A stretch of DNA of 64,000 nucleotides from assembly GCF_004027225.2 (NCBI RefSeq), contig NC_044277.2, positions 40,218,305-40,282,304 on the forward strand, given 5' to 3'. Below the pieces are notes generated by a model. The model was not told the origin of the DNA. It saw only the letters and a list, made by a program, of their open reading frames with translations, and ran no database searches. How positions within the stretch are numbered: position 1 is the stretch's first letter; every line of letters begins with the position of its first letter. This DNA comes from Strigops habroptila. Taxonomy: Eukaryota > Chordata > Aves > Psittaciformes > Psittacidae. This document shows positions 25,601 through 46,440 of the stretch, piece after piece. A program made the position numbers and the translations under genes.

Positions 25601-28171
25601 GTATGAACACATGTGGAAGGAGCAATGTTACAGGCTGCCCAGGGAAGTGGCAGAATCACTGTCCGTGGAGATGAGGCCCTCAGTGACATGGTTTAGCGGT
25701 AGACTTGGCAGCGGCGGGGGAATGGTTGCACCTGATGATCTTAGAGGTCTTTTCCAACCTAGCTGATTCTATGTTGTTAACTAGCATCATATCTGCAAGA
25801 TGCAATTCAGACGTTTTCTATTTTCTGTGTTCCTCAATGTGAATTACTAAGGCTGGGAGACATGTAAAGCAACACATTCTAAACAATCTGTACTGCTTAT
25901 AAGGTAACTTTGATCAAGTCATGGCATAGTCACTGTTGTATCAATTACAATGTAAATAATTAATTATCAAAGAGACTACAGTAAGCCTCTTCAATTTCTC
26001 ATTTTTTGTATTCAACACTCAGATAACCAAATTTTAAGCACCCTAATCCTACAAATCACTCTGTGCAGTTAGACTGCAGCACAGAATATTGAATGTATAT
26101 TCAGAAAATTTCACTCCGATCTGAAAAATGCATGAAAATTACATCATGGTACTTGATTATTAGCCTAACACCACAAAGACATAACATTTGATGGTTTATG
26201 CTCTTTATTGTGTCTGTAAGTTTTTCCAAAGTTATGGAGCACTTAACATGCACTGACAGTAGGAAAGTCAATACGGACATACATTAATGCATTTTTTTTC
26301 TTCTTTATTTGAAACATCTGACTTAAGATGCACAGCTTACCTGTATTAATACTAAATATTAATCAAGTGCAGTTTCATGCTAGACTAGACCACACCTGCC
26401 ACCAAAGGAAGCTCACTTGTCCCCAGGCTACATGCTAAGCCTCCTTACAGAGCCTCTTGTGCTGACACAAGCAGCTGTGCAGCTCTGCCTTGGGCAGGTC
26501 AGGGAATTAAGTGTTTATCTAACCAGCTTTCAGCTAGTTTAATTCCCTGCTCTGGGTCACCACACAACCTCCAGAAGCAGTGCAAAATACACAGTGGGTG
26601 TGAGCACCTGGAGGCAGAGGGATGGCCCAGTTGCAACCCCCCTTTCTGGCAGTTGCCCATACACAGACCAGACTACATGATGACTTTAGTTAACACAAGT
26701 ACACTGACAACATCTGGTCACAAATGGAATGTAATCAGTACATTGATCAGATTTTAGATTGTCAGAGGAGCTAGTCAAAATTTGGGTTTTTTTGCTGTGA
26801 CTTATGTTTGTGAAGTCAAATGCTCTTAAATCTCCTTATTTGGGAACTTCCTTAATTACAGAATAAGGTTGCCAGACACCAAAGGAAAAATATCAGAGAA
26901 ACAGAACTGAGGTCATTTGTACAAACTTTAACTGAAGGCAAACAGTTAACAGCAAAATGGGGGGAAAGGGGAAAAATCTCATTTCCTAGATGAAGTCCCA
27001 AGTTACTTGCTAAAGTGCCAGTTAGCATACAAAAAATCTCTACTTTTGAGTTGAAAAGAAAAAAAGTGTCTTCCTAAAACCAACAGCTGCCTTGAAAAAC
27101 AGAGCCCTGAGACCAAACACTGGCAGGAAAGCATCAGTTCTAGTAGACCTCAAGCCCAGACTCACAGCTTCTGGATGCTAAGCCTGAAAATACCATTTTG
27201 GAGCCTGGGTTAGTTTGAAAAACCTTAAGAATCACCACTCCAGCCTTGCGCAGGGTGGCTTCTCCTAGCGCTGCTTGACCCTGGCCAAGCTGGGCATTCA
27301 CAGATCCAAGTGAAGTAACAGGGGAACCTTAACAGTTGCAGGGAGGGAAGAATTTCCATTATCTTGCCTTGCTAAGGCAAGAGGGGTTTCTGGGTTACAA
27401 CTATGCAGTGCTCATCAGCTCTGCAGGCATCTCTAGGGGGCCTTGAGCACTGACAGAGAAGTGCCGCTTGGTGCCAGTTCTCTATTCCTATGACTTTAGG
27501 CCTTGAACCTCATACCCCTGTTCACTGATATTCCCCCCAAACCAGGAGGGTTTCTTCCTATTTTCTTTACTCTTCTATCACTTTACAAAGAGACAGAAAA
27601 AATAAAATCTAGTTTTGTTTTTGAAAAAACAACAGTAACAAGAAGTGCTATCTAGCATCACACTCCTTTTCTTTTTGAGCCTTTTAACTTTCCCTTTTCA
27701 AATATATTACCCCATCCCATAAGCAACTGGTACTCCTTACTTTTTTACTACCCTCATACACACCCCGACAATGGCCCTGATGTTTAGCCAGAGCCACTCA
27801 CCAACCTGTTCTCTGTGGGTATGGCTACTCACACACCCGCTACAAGGCATTCAAGGGCAAAAATAGGGCCAACACACACAACAGTGCCACTCACTCCTTC
27901 GTCTTCCCACACCTATTCCGGCGAGGCCGCTCTCCTGGGCCTGCCGCCATCTCCCTAAAGGCCCTCTGAGAGCTCCACAGGGAACCGCTACCGGGGCCGG
28001 GCATGCCCGCTGCCGGGACAGCGCCCTGCCGCCGCAGAAAGAGAGCGCCCGCACCCCACCCGACCAGCTCACCTTCCTTCTGGAGCCTGGGCTGGGCCTT
28101 AGGTTGGCCAGACTGACCCTGGGCAGCGACCGCAACAGCTCCAGGGCCCTGCTCCCGCCATTCCCGCTCAT
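19322..28171 (-). CDS. MRPL15: MRPL15, mitochondrial large-subunit ribosomal protein uL15m (5 coding exons)
   Basis: Encodes the mitochondrial version of ribosomal protein L15, a structural protein of the 39S subunit that acts in the mitochondrial matrix. Coding exons, 5' to 3' on the minus strand, are 28171-28073, 24463-24306, 21729-21564, 20939-20816 and 19659-19322. All introns are GT-AG and the joined frame gives 294 residues; I recall about 296 for human. The N-terminus is rich in Arg and Leu with few acids ([19 protein letters not shown]), as expected of a matrix-targeting sequence. The L15 hallmarks GRGHKG (residues 48-53) and FEGGQTP (65-71) are present, and the C-terminus ([21 protein letters not shown]) matches vertebrate MRPL15. 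The gene is head-to-head with LYPLA1, with a CpG-rich promoter and no TATA box seen. No frameshift or missing conserved block was found, so it looks functional. Confidence 0.97.
20202..20270. repeat. A-rich low-complexity tract in MRPL15 intron 4
   Basis: Runs of A are broken by short AC/CC units over about 70 bases. On the transcribed (minus) strand it reads as a T-rich tract with G interruptions. No retroposon body was seen on either side, so it is listed as simple sequence and not as a SINE tail. Confidence 0.85.
20816..20939 (-). CDS. MRPL15: MRPL15 coding exon 4
   Basis: Codes residues 142-182 plus the first base of Glu183. The acceptor is TTTACAG and the donor is TTGG|GTAAGA. It contains [20 protein letters not shown] and the conserved [15 protein letters not shown] run of the L15 C-terminal fold. 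Confidence 0.95.
21289..21301 (-). promoter_or_regulatory. Candidate CTCF-type binding site in MRPL15 intron 3
   Basis: On the minus strand the sequence reads CCACTAGAGGGCA, which fits the CTCF core consensus CCASYAGRKGGCR at all 13 positions and continues CTGTG. The match is visible in sequence; occupancy is inference. It lies between coding exons 3 and 4 and just upstream (in plus coordinates) of the CR1 fragment at 21361. Confidence 0.55.
21361..21482 (-). mobile_element. CR1 LINE 3' fragment
   Basis: It begins with the inverted CR1 tail (CATAGAATCATAGAACGG) and continues through the GGTTGGAAAGGACCTTAAAA block to 'TCTAACCTGGCA'. It is a 5'-truncated copy in MRPL15 intron 3, oriented the same way as the gene, and ends about 80 bases from exon 3. 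Confidence 0.9.
21564..21729 (-). CDS. MRPL15: MRPL15 coding exon 3
   Basis: Completes Ser86 and codes residues 87-141. The acceptor is CTCCCCAG and the donor is GAG|GTATGT. It contains [20 protein letters not shown] and [13 protein letters not shown], closely matching vertebrate MRPL15. Confidence 0.96.
21730..24305 (-). other. MRPL15 intron 2 (2.6 kb)
   Basis: No exon or RNA gene was recognised. The only local structure noted is a small A/T inverted repeat near 23489-23510. Confidence 0.75.
24306..24463 (-). CDS. MRPL15: MRPL15 coding exon 2
   Basis: Codes residues 34-85 plus the first two bases of Ser86. The acceptor is TTTTCAAG and the donor is CATAG|GTAAGT. This is the basic, glycine-rich core typical of L15 ([20 protein letters not shown]), followed by FEGGQTPFY and the PKYGF stretch. 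It is the most diagnostic exon of the gene. Confidence 0.96.
24464..28072 (-). other. MRPL15 intron 1 (3.6 kb)
   Basis: No exon, RNA gene or promoter was recognised inside. One plus-oriented CR1 3' end lies at 25626-25774. The 5' end (about 27.9-28.07 kb) belongs to the promoter CpG island; the rest is unremarkable AT-rich sequence. Confidence 0.8.
25626..25774 (+). mobile_element. CR1 LINE 3' fragment (second subfamily)
   Basis: It reads through 'GGCTGCCCAGGGAAGTGGC', 'GAGGCCCTCAGTGACATGG' and 'GATCTTAGAGGTCTTTTCC', ending at TGATTCTATG. The wording matches the copy at 32006-32192 more closely than the other CR1 copies. It is antisense to MRPL15, in intron 1. Confidence 0.85.
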
Positions 28172-28520
28172 GTCCGCTCACCCCCCAAGGGCGGCCCCAA
28201 CGCGGTCCCGCACGCCGCTTTACGGCAGAACCGTAAACCGCACCTCCCGCGACTTCTCAACAGTGTCGTGCAGGCTCCCCTGCCAGCGGGGCGGGGCGGA
28301 GCAAAGGGAACCGGGGCACCGAGGCGGGAAACGCCGAACCGCGGGGCGGAGAGAGGTGCGGCGTGCCCGGGCGGGGCGGTTCTACCGCCAGCGGCGGAGG
28401 CGCCCTCAGGGCCCGCGGCGGAGCGCGATCGGCGCGGCTGCTTTCTTGGGCCTGGGCCGGCTGCTGCCGTGTACCCGCTGTGCCCGGAGAACGGGGAAGG
28501 TGCAGAGTCCGGCGTTAACG
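27895..28520. promoter_or_regulatory. CpG-island promoter of MRPL15
   Basis: A sharply GC- and CpG-rich stretch surrounds MRPL15 exon 1, unlike the AT-rich DNA on both sides. No TATA box was seen, which fits a broad housekeeping promoter. It contains a perfect 7-base inverted repeat, TTTACGG/CCGTAAA, with a 5-base spacer at 28219-28237, about 50-65 bases upstream of the ATG. ORFs reading through this island on both strands are composition artefacts. Confidence 0.8.
28073..28171 (-). CDS. MRPL15: MRPL15 coding exon 1
   Basis: Codes residues 1-33, starting at the ATG whose A is at 28171 and ending in phase 0 at a strong donor (AAG|GTGAGC, GT at 28072-28071). It holds the presumed mitochondrial targeting sequence. 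A GTG in another frame 10 bases upstream also opens an ORF, but that frame has no resemblance to L15. Confidence 0.95.
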
Positions 28521-28741
28521 TGTCTTAGGGACCGTGGGTCCCAAACTATGCGTCCTTTCCCAGTATCTACTTTTCTATTACAGAGATCTCAGCCACATAC
28601 TTTAACACCAAGGCTTTACAACCACTGCATCTAAAACCGACTGACAGTGAGCAGAACGTCCCTCAAATAAAAGTACTATATCCTGCGGCAGTCCAACAAA
28701 GTTTAAAGGCAGATACTTACTGGAAATGTGAATGACTATTA

Positions 28742-29338
28742 AGGGCATGGAGCTGCTGGAGCAAGTCCAGAGGAGCGCCACAAGGACAATAAGGGGGTAG
28801 AGCAGTTAGGGTTGGAAAGGACCTTAAGATCATCTAGTTCCAACCCTCCTGCCATGGGCAGGGATGCCTCACGCTAGACCATGTTACCCAAGGCTCTGTC
28901 CAACCTGGCCTTGAACACCGCCAGGGATGGAGCATCCACCACTTCTCTGGGCAACCCATTCCAGTACCTCACCACCCTCACAGTAAAGAACTTCTTCCTT
29001 ATATCTAACCTGAACTTCCCCTGTTTAAGTTTGAACCCATTACCCCTTGTCCTATCACTACAGTACCTAAGGAAGCGTTCCTCCCCAGCATCCTTACAGA
29101 CTCCCTTCAGATACTGGAAGGCTGCTATGAGGTCTCCACGCAGCCTTCTCTTCTCCAGGCTGAACAGCCCCAACTTTCTCAGCCTGTCTTCATACGGGAG
29201 GTGCTCCAGCCCCCTGATCATCCTCGTGGCCACCACATCAGGGACTCTGGTGATGGGACAAGAGCCCATGGCAGGGAGGTTGAAACTAAACGATCTTAAG
29301 GTCCTTTCCAACTTTAACCATTCTATGATTCTATGATG
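28742..29338. mobile_element. Nested CR1 insertion (minus copy inside a plus copy)
   Basis: A plus-oriented CR1 body piece (28742-28801, 'GAGCTGCTGGAGCAAGTCC') stops. A minus-oriented CR1 3' end follows (about 28802-29235), and a plus-oriented CR1 3' end with an ATTCTATG tail resumes (about 29238-29338). The inner copy still encodes 116 or so residues of the reverse-transcriptase ORF C-terminus ([18 protein letters not shown], then [12 protein letters not shown] and [11 protein letters not shown]). The flanking tails form an imperfect foldback. Inner junctions are approximate. The ORF is a transposon relic, not a host gene. Confidence 0.8.
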
Positions 29339-30613
29339 AGAGACTCTCCTTGTACCTGATCACTTCTGTTATTTTAATCTAAGGAGTGGACCTACTGGAA
29401 AATCACACAGCAGTTTCAATCAGTATATGGGTCTGGTGGGAAGTGAGTTACTCTCTGGTGAGGAGGTGCAGGATGTAGGCTTATGGGAGCAAAGAACTGA
29501 ATTCTAGAAGCTGCTGCTGAGGAGTTACAGAGCAGAAAGGCCGGTTCCCATTGTGAAAATTACCCAGTACTCCTTGGTGCAATATCCTGCTTTTGGTCCT
29601 GAAACTTCCGTTTGACCAAAACCTTCTTCCCCGTTGAATCTGTTTCAGATTACACCTTGGAGGAAAGGTCACGTAACAGCTCTGCCAGTTCTGAGAGTAA
29701 ACAGGGGTGAAATTGAAATCATGTTGCAGAAATTTGCGAGTTTCAGCCCGAAATCTGTATAGCTTCTTACCCCCTCCAAAAAATTAATTAAAAAATTAAT
29801 AAAAATTACAACGTAACAACCCACGTGAAACGCGGGTATGGACAACCATCTTATCCAAGTCCATTTCAGCCACCGGGATGGGAAAAATACACAGTTCAGA
29901 GCACGCTTTGCCTTGTAAAGCTCTCACTACTTTAAGCAGAACCCTGAAATTAGACACAGAAGTATCACTCATATGATAGACACCTCCCTGTAAAGAGACA
30001 GCCAACTTGCAAGTCTTTGAAAGGTCCATCAATCAGATGTTTTCAGCAGTTCCTTCAGGATTTCAGCAGCTCAGTTCCTCCAACATTTTCCCGTAAGGGC
30101 TAGACTGCCCCATGCCCAGTGCTCAGTCCACGCAGAGCTCGCCTTTCCCCAGTGCCCCTCAGCCTCGCTGGCAGCAACTGGGAATTCAGGGAAGATCACT
30201 CCAGCCATATTGACTAAACAATTAAAAGCTTGGTCTAATTATGAGCAGACTACCAATCTCCTAGCCCGGAGGTTCATCACCTCATGGAGGTGACATTTAC
30301 ACAGTAAACAGCATAATAGAGAGGGAACACAAAACTTTGTTCATGTCCCAAAAGGATGCTCTACAGCAAGAGTCAGGTTCAGCATAATTGGGAAGCACCT
30401 GACATAATGGGAAGCTCCTGATCTTTTAGGAATCTTTTATGCATGAACTGTATTTTCGTAACACATTTGAATTGGGTGCAGCAGGTGAGGCAAGAACATA
30501 CACTTAAGGAAAGAGAAACCAAAACACAAAGGGCTACCTGTGAAAATAACCCAATTTTAGCAATAACAGGGATCCCCTGGCATAAATACCATGTATGAAA
30601 GCAGCCTGATAAT

Positions 30614-31189
30614 CATGGTGTCGTGGTTTGAGCCCAGCTGGTAACGCGGAACCACGCAGCCGCTCGCTCACTCCCCCCCTTCTTTCTCCCCCCGCTCCCG
30701 GAGGGATGGGGAGGAGAATCGGAAGAATGTAACTCCCACAGGTTGAGATAAGAGCAGTCCCATAACTAGGGTATAATACAAAACCACTACTGCTACCACC
30801 AATGATAATAACGATTAGTGAAATAACAAGGGGAGAGGATACAATTGCTCACCACCCGCCGACCGATACCGAGCCCAACCCGAGCAGTGATCTGGGCCTT
30901 CCGGGTAACTCCCCCCGGTTTATATACTGGGCATGACGTGCTGTGGTATGGAATACCCCTTTGGCCAGTTTGGGTCAGGTGTCCTGTCTCTGCTTCCTCC
31001 CGGCTTCCCCTCCTCCCTGGCAAAGCATGAGACTGAGAAAGTCCTTGGTCGGAGTAAACATTACTTAGCAACAACTAAAAACATCAGTGTTATCAGCGTT
31101 GCTCCCAGGCTGAAAGTTAAAAACACAGCCCTGCACCAGCTACTAAGAAGGAGAAAAATGACTGCTTCAGCTGAACCCACGACACATGG
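30614..31189 (-). mobile_element. Solo LTR of an endogenous retrovirus with 5-bp target duplication
   Basis: The element spans 30619-31184 (566 bases), starts TGTCGTGG and ends ACGACA. Both sides carry the same 5-mer CATGG (30614-30618 and 31185-31189), a target-site duplication. On the minus strand a TATATAA box (30926-30920) lies near the middle, as expected between U3 and R, so its own transcription would run toward MRPL15. I recall this LTR wording, including the GTATGGAATACCCC block, from a family widespread in neoavian genomes; a 5-bp duplication suits an ERVL-like or related group. No internal viral genes are present, so it arose by recombination between two LTRs. Confidence 0.88.
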
Positions 31190-32005
31190 CAAAAGAGGCT
31201 GTGTGTTTAATGTTATACAGCTGGCGCAAAGGCTTCTCCAATGTACTTTATGCAGCCATGCTGATAAAAACATAGAGGTTGTTGAGCAAAAGCTTTACGA
31301 AAAAACATCTCTGCCTGGTGTGGAACATGCCAGTGGGAAGGATGTGAAAGAAGCATAGTGTGCACTCAGCTGCTGTTTGAGCTGCCAAGAAAGCATCCCT
31401 GTTAGCCAGATACCACCCGGGAAATACAATGAGTAGATTGACTTTCTGGGAACAAGTATCTGACAAAGATGTATGGATCAGAAAACAAAGAACAAAGTCT
31501 TTCATTTTGATAGAAATGTGTTAGCCATACTTGCTCAGAGTTGGTCTAAGGATTCGGAATGGACTGGAATGATCCAGTAATTTCAATACAGAGTGCCTGA
31601 ATAGCCTAATACATTTCAAGATGAATAAGAATCATTGACTCTTTGGCTGTAAGCCAAAAGCTTTAATTTGGTGATGAAGGCATCTGATCTGATGAGGACA
31701 AATGAGTTCCATCTAACAATGCTGTTGTTTACTGCATTCGTGCTGGTTTTCCTGTTTCCCATGACTTACTCTTTTGTATTTACTTATTTAAGAATACTCT
31801 AACTTCCCTTTCACCCTAAGCATAAAATATGCCTATACAGCACAAAATACAGCATAAATATATACAGCTAATAAATATGCACAGCCGATACAGCATAATG
31901 ATATTTACAGGAAACTCTCAAACCACAGACATGTACAAATCATACTATACAAGTGCAAAATAATCTGGCAGATATATCTGGCTATTTGAAAGGTAGTTTT
32001 AAAGG

Positions 32006-32192
32006 TGATCAGGTATTGGAACAGGCTTCCCAGGGCAGTCTGGGAATCACCGTCCCTCGGAGTGTTAAAAACAGCGTAAACGAGGCCCTCAGTGACACGG
32101 TTTAATGGTGGACTTGGCAGTCCTGGGGTAAAGGTTGGACTTGATGATCTTAAAGGTCTTTTCCAAGCTAGTTGATTCTATGATTCTAAGGT
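32006..32192 (+). mobile_element. CR1 LINE 3' fragment next to the LYPLA1 promoter
   Basis: It reads 'TTGGAACAGGCTTCCCAGGG', 'GAGGCCCTCAGTGACACGG', 'GGTTGGACTTGATGATCTTA' and ends TGATTCTATGATTCTAAGG. Only about 280 bases separate its end from the LYPLA1 ATG, and the CpG island begins right after it. Confidence 0.9.
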
Positions 32193-32473
32193 GAGAGGCA
32201 GTTCAAACTCTCAACTCCATAACACCGTCTTCGGCCCTGCTACCTCGGCGACAGCGGGGCCCGGGGGCGGCACCCGGCCATGGCTTCCCGGTGTGTGTGT
32301 GGAGCTGCGCTCTCCACGCCCGGTCCCGGGTCCCCCACTCCCGGCTGTCGCCCGCCCGCCCGCGCCCCTCCTCCCTTCCTTCCCGCCCGCCTTCCCCCGC
32401 CCTCCTGGCGCGGCGCCAGTCCCGCCTCCCCGCTCCTGGCCGGTGTCCCGCTGGCCGCCTCGCAGCCCGGTGT

Positions 32474-42695
<10,222 letters not shown>

Positions 42696-45600
42696 AATGA
42701 TACGTGAGAAGCCTTCTATATAAATACACCAGCATCAACTGTGGTAGAGTGTTGATCTTTTCATATGCCTGATAGGAAGCATTACTTCTATACCTGCAGT
42801 GTTACTACTGTGTTGCAAATTTATACTTAGGATGAGGATTAAATAATGTATATGTACAAGAAATGGTTATCTTTTTAGTATTAATCATGCACTGGCGGGA
42901 CTATATGAATGAGGCAGCTAAATAACAATGACAGAATGTAACCTAAATATACTGGTTTAAAACATCTGATTTTTTTTTTTTTTTTATTGCAGGATTAAAC
43001 TATTTGTACAAGTAATTAAAAACTAAATTTCAGTGAGCAACTTAAATGTGACCAGTTCAGTTACACTTGAGACATTATTTGTTCTTAATACGCACTAAAA
43101 ACATACTAAAACATTTCCTGCATAAAGTACACAACATGTAACACAGTGGGCATATTATGGTAGAATAAATGCTGCTAAGAACAGAGCTTTAAATGTTAAT
43201 TGCTACTCCAGATAAAGGAGGGTTGTTCTCCTATAATGGCTAGAAGTCAGCATATTTTAAACACCTCGGTTTTTAACTGTTTCATATTGGTAGATATTGT
43301 TTAAATTCTAAAGGGACTCATTCCGTGCCAGACCATCATTTGATGCTTATTGTCTTTTTTTAATTACTGTAAACTGATGTCAAATGCTGACTTGGAACAG
43401 AATTCTGAAGAAGTGCATAGAGTCAATTCAAGTTTTGTTTAAAAATTCCTGGGTTTGTACTGAATATCTGTCTTGTGCTTTAGTCTGTGTATTTTTCATT
43501 TGTGTAGAAATGTTGATATGTTTCACATGAGTAATTCCAGCTATCTGTCTGCTTTGGAGTAACTAACTGAAAACAATGCAGCTGTATAGTTTTGTCTATT
43601 GTTGAAGTCTCACACAGACTTTGACTAATTTGAATTATTTTTTTAATAGAAATATAAGTGCAGTTAGGATGTAACTTAGTTTAAAATTATACCATGTCAT
43701 ACTTTCTTTCATTGCTTGTTGAGACTTGATGTCTTTTCTGAAAAAGAACAAAACATTCTCTTTTCAAATATATCATTCTGCATTTCCCTAGATCATTGCG
43801 TACAGCCTAGGAATATGAAGGCCTACTATGGGAAAAAATAAATCTACAAGATACAGAATGTCTCTTTCAGAAGCTTAAAATTCTAGAATGCAGTCGGTTA
43901 CGGAAATTGATGCACACTGAAGAGCATTTTGCAGTTAAGAGCCATAATTTACTTCTGGAAACAGCTGTTGTTCTGTAGAGCTCAGAGGCTGTCACCACAT
44001 TAGGAATGTTTAAAAAACACAGTGCAGTTTTTACTATATAATAGGCTGCATAACAGTGTTCTATACTATAATATGTTTACAAGCAAAGAATATTTCTTTT
44101 TGGATGCATCTGTTGTGTCAGCACTGTGCTTCGTACCTGCATTTAAGGTATTTTCTCCTCTCCTAGCTTAATCTAGTGGTCTTCTTACAGTGCATATGGA
44201 TTTACATCCACAGCATCTGCCAATACAAATGCATAGATGGGGAATTATGCCTCTATATCCCTTCTTTTTGCTGCCAGAAATCTGACTTGTTCACCTTGCA
44301 TGAGTTCTTAGTTTTCAATGCTTTTATTTTTTTCATACGTATTGCACTTCATTTAGAGAAATTAATTTTTCTTGTGTAATCCAGTCTCTCTGGATTATTA
44401 AATGTCTCTTAATATTTAAAACTGGAAAGGAGTTTTTTTCTAAATGGTATTGAAACACACTTAGATATTCCATCTGTGTGGTTGAGAGGGCATGTCTGTT
44501 AACTTTGAAGTTTAATTAGTTTTTTCCCTTCAGTCACTGTTCTATAGATCTGCCAATTTGTCTTTCAGTTAATTTAGTTCACAGAAGAAACGGTAATATT
44601 CTTATTGTAGTTGTGTCAAAGTTCTACTGAGAAAACAATATGTCCTAGCTTGGAGTCATTCCCAAATTGCATTAGCTAATTTTGCAGTCCTGCTGAATTG
44701 CAGACTTGGTAAGCAAACCATATGAAATTTCTCCTAGTTTTTAGATTTATCCTCACCCCCCTGTTGTCTAAATAATTCCCTGAATACTGGCATGTGTCCA
44801 GCATTCTTGCACAAGCTTCTAATTTTTTTCCTTTATTTTTTGTCCTGTGTTTAAATTGTTTGCAAATGCCGTTCAGCTGTCTTGTTCAACTTCTCATTGT
44901 GTGTTCATTTCATATATTCTTTCTTCAGTTAGAATGAGTTTGAAAAAATACTTCTGTTAAAATGAGATCAGCCCTAGCTTTATTCTCTGTTAGCTTTATA
45001 ACAACTTCTTTACTTCATGAACTGTGTTCATAATTTGTGTTCAGTTTCTGGTACTTGTGTATTTTAATCCAAGTCAGCTTCAGCTGTCGTCTCCATGATG
45101 CTTTCAGATGTTTTTCTAGAAATGCTTTATGTGCTACCTTTGTTCAAATATTCAGCCTTCATAACAAGATTTTTTTCATGCTGTTGTTTGCTGCTTGCCT
45201 AATCTACAAAGAGCTGTGTTACCAAAGTAAATGTTGTGACTTAGTCTGAGTTTCTGTATTCTAGGAAGAATTCCCCTCAAGTTTTTCATTTTTCCCTTTT
45301 TTTTTTTTTTTTTTTTTTTTTCAGGAGTGTATGTGTGTGTTGTAGTTGGGGGTTGTTAGAAAGCCCAGAAGCTAGAGGAAACTTAAACAATGTATCCTGT
45401 CTGCTGTATTACAGTGTGTATCTTGAGCTCCTGACTTTTGTAACTTCCCAGCTGGTTAGAAAGCTGTGTACATGATCTTGTAGCTGGACTTCTTCACTAC
45501 CTGAAGGGATTTGATGCTGGGATTATTGCCATAACTGCATGTATTTTTAGGCTGAATGGTAGCTCGGTCTAGTGTTGGGGTTTTCATAATACTTTATTAA

Positions 45601-46440
45601 AATGGAGAAGTTGGACTGTCAGTGTTCTAAATGTGAATGTCCTAGCCTCAAAACCTACGACTTGAAACTGTCAAATAATGAAGTTTATTTGTTACAATGT
45701 TATACTTTCCCCGAAAGGCGATGTGATGTCTGTCAAACCTTCAAAAGCATGATACGAAAATACTCTGCTTGCAGATCAGTTTGTTTCAATGGGTATCTAA
45801 CTCCCTAATGCATTTTTGATTCCAAAATGGTACTTAAATTTGACTGCAGTTTTGTGCAGTCAGAAGCCTGGCTTCTTGTTGGAATATGTTGCCCACTTTT
45901 TAGTGAACGTGTTATGTATTATATGCCAAATCTTTCAGCCATTCTTGAGGTAAACCTGTGCTGGGGTCTGTACTGTGATGAGTGCTGTATGATTTGGTCT
46001 CTTCCTATTTTGTATAATCACAACACAGTAGGTTGGTAAAAATATTGTACACTGTAACTGGTATTGGAACTGTTAATTAAAACATGTTCTCTCTAATGGA
46101 GTATACTGCACTTCATTGAAATCCTTAAGATGCATCTTTTATGTAGAAAAGCTATTTGTGTTGAAGGATATGACTGAGAACAAACTGTATGAGATGTTAA
46201 TGAAGCCATATGTACAAGGCCTGTGTATCTTAAATTTTATAAAGAAATACTGAACACTTACTCTTTGTGTTATGAAGTATAAGCCATTTATATTTAATAT
46301 AAACCTCTAAGATGTAATTTACTTAGTTTATTTATGATAAGAAATCCTAACTTTGGAAATTATTTCTGTAGTAGGGAAAACTGTAAAATCTTTCCATTTT
46401 TATCATTGTGAAATAAATTTCAATCAGCGTTTGGGCAAGT
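42696..46440 (+). other. Probable LYPLA1 3' UTR
   Basis: No open gene or transposon was seen between the stop and about 46.4 kb. AATAAA hexamers occur at 43164-43169, 43837-43842 and 46412-46417, so short and long 3' ends are both possible. A 25-base T run lies at 45297-45321. The true end cannot be fixed from sequence alone. Confidence 0.5.
46412..46417 (+). terminator. Candidate distal LYPLA1 polyadenylation signal
   Basis: A canonical AATAAA about 3.7 kb past the stop, followed within 25 bases by a modest GT-containing stretch. Proximal AATAAA copies at 43164 and 43837 are alternatives. Confidence 0.35.

Larger units (their letters stand above)
28172..32473. other. Divergent MRPL15/LYPLA1 intergenic interval
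   Basis: The two start codons lie 4.3 kb apart on opposite strands. The interval holds both CpG-island promoters, a nested CR1 insertion (28742-29338), a solo LTR (30619-31184) and a CR1 end (32006-32192). The remainder, about 29.34-30.6 kb and 31.2-32.0 kb, shows nothing recognisable. Divergent orientation of this gene pair is also known in mammals. Confidence 0.85.

Noticed and set aside
28104-28634. 176-codon plus-strand ORF in the MRPL15 promoter
   Set aside because: Arg/Gly/Ala-rich translation of a CpG island with no recognisable family; it overlaps MRPL15 exon 1 antisense.
30793-31505. ORFs of up to 141 codons over the LTR
   Set aside because: They read across LTR sequence, which is non-coding, and show no viral protein features.
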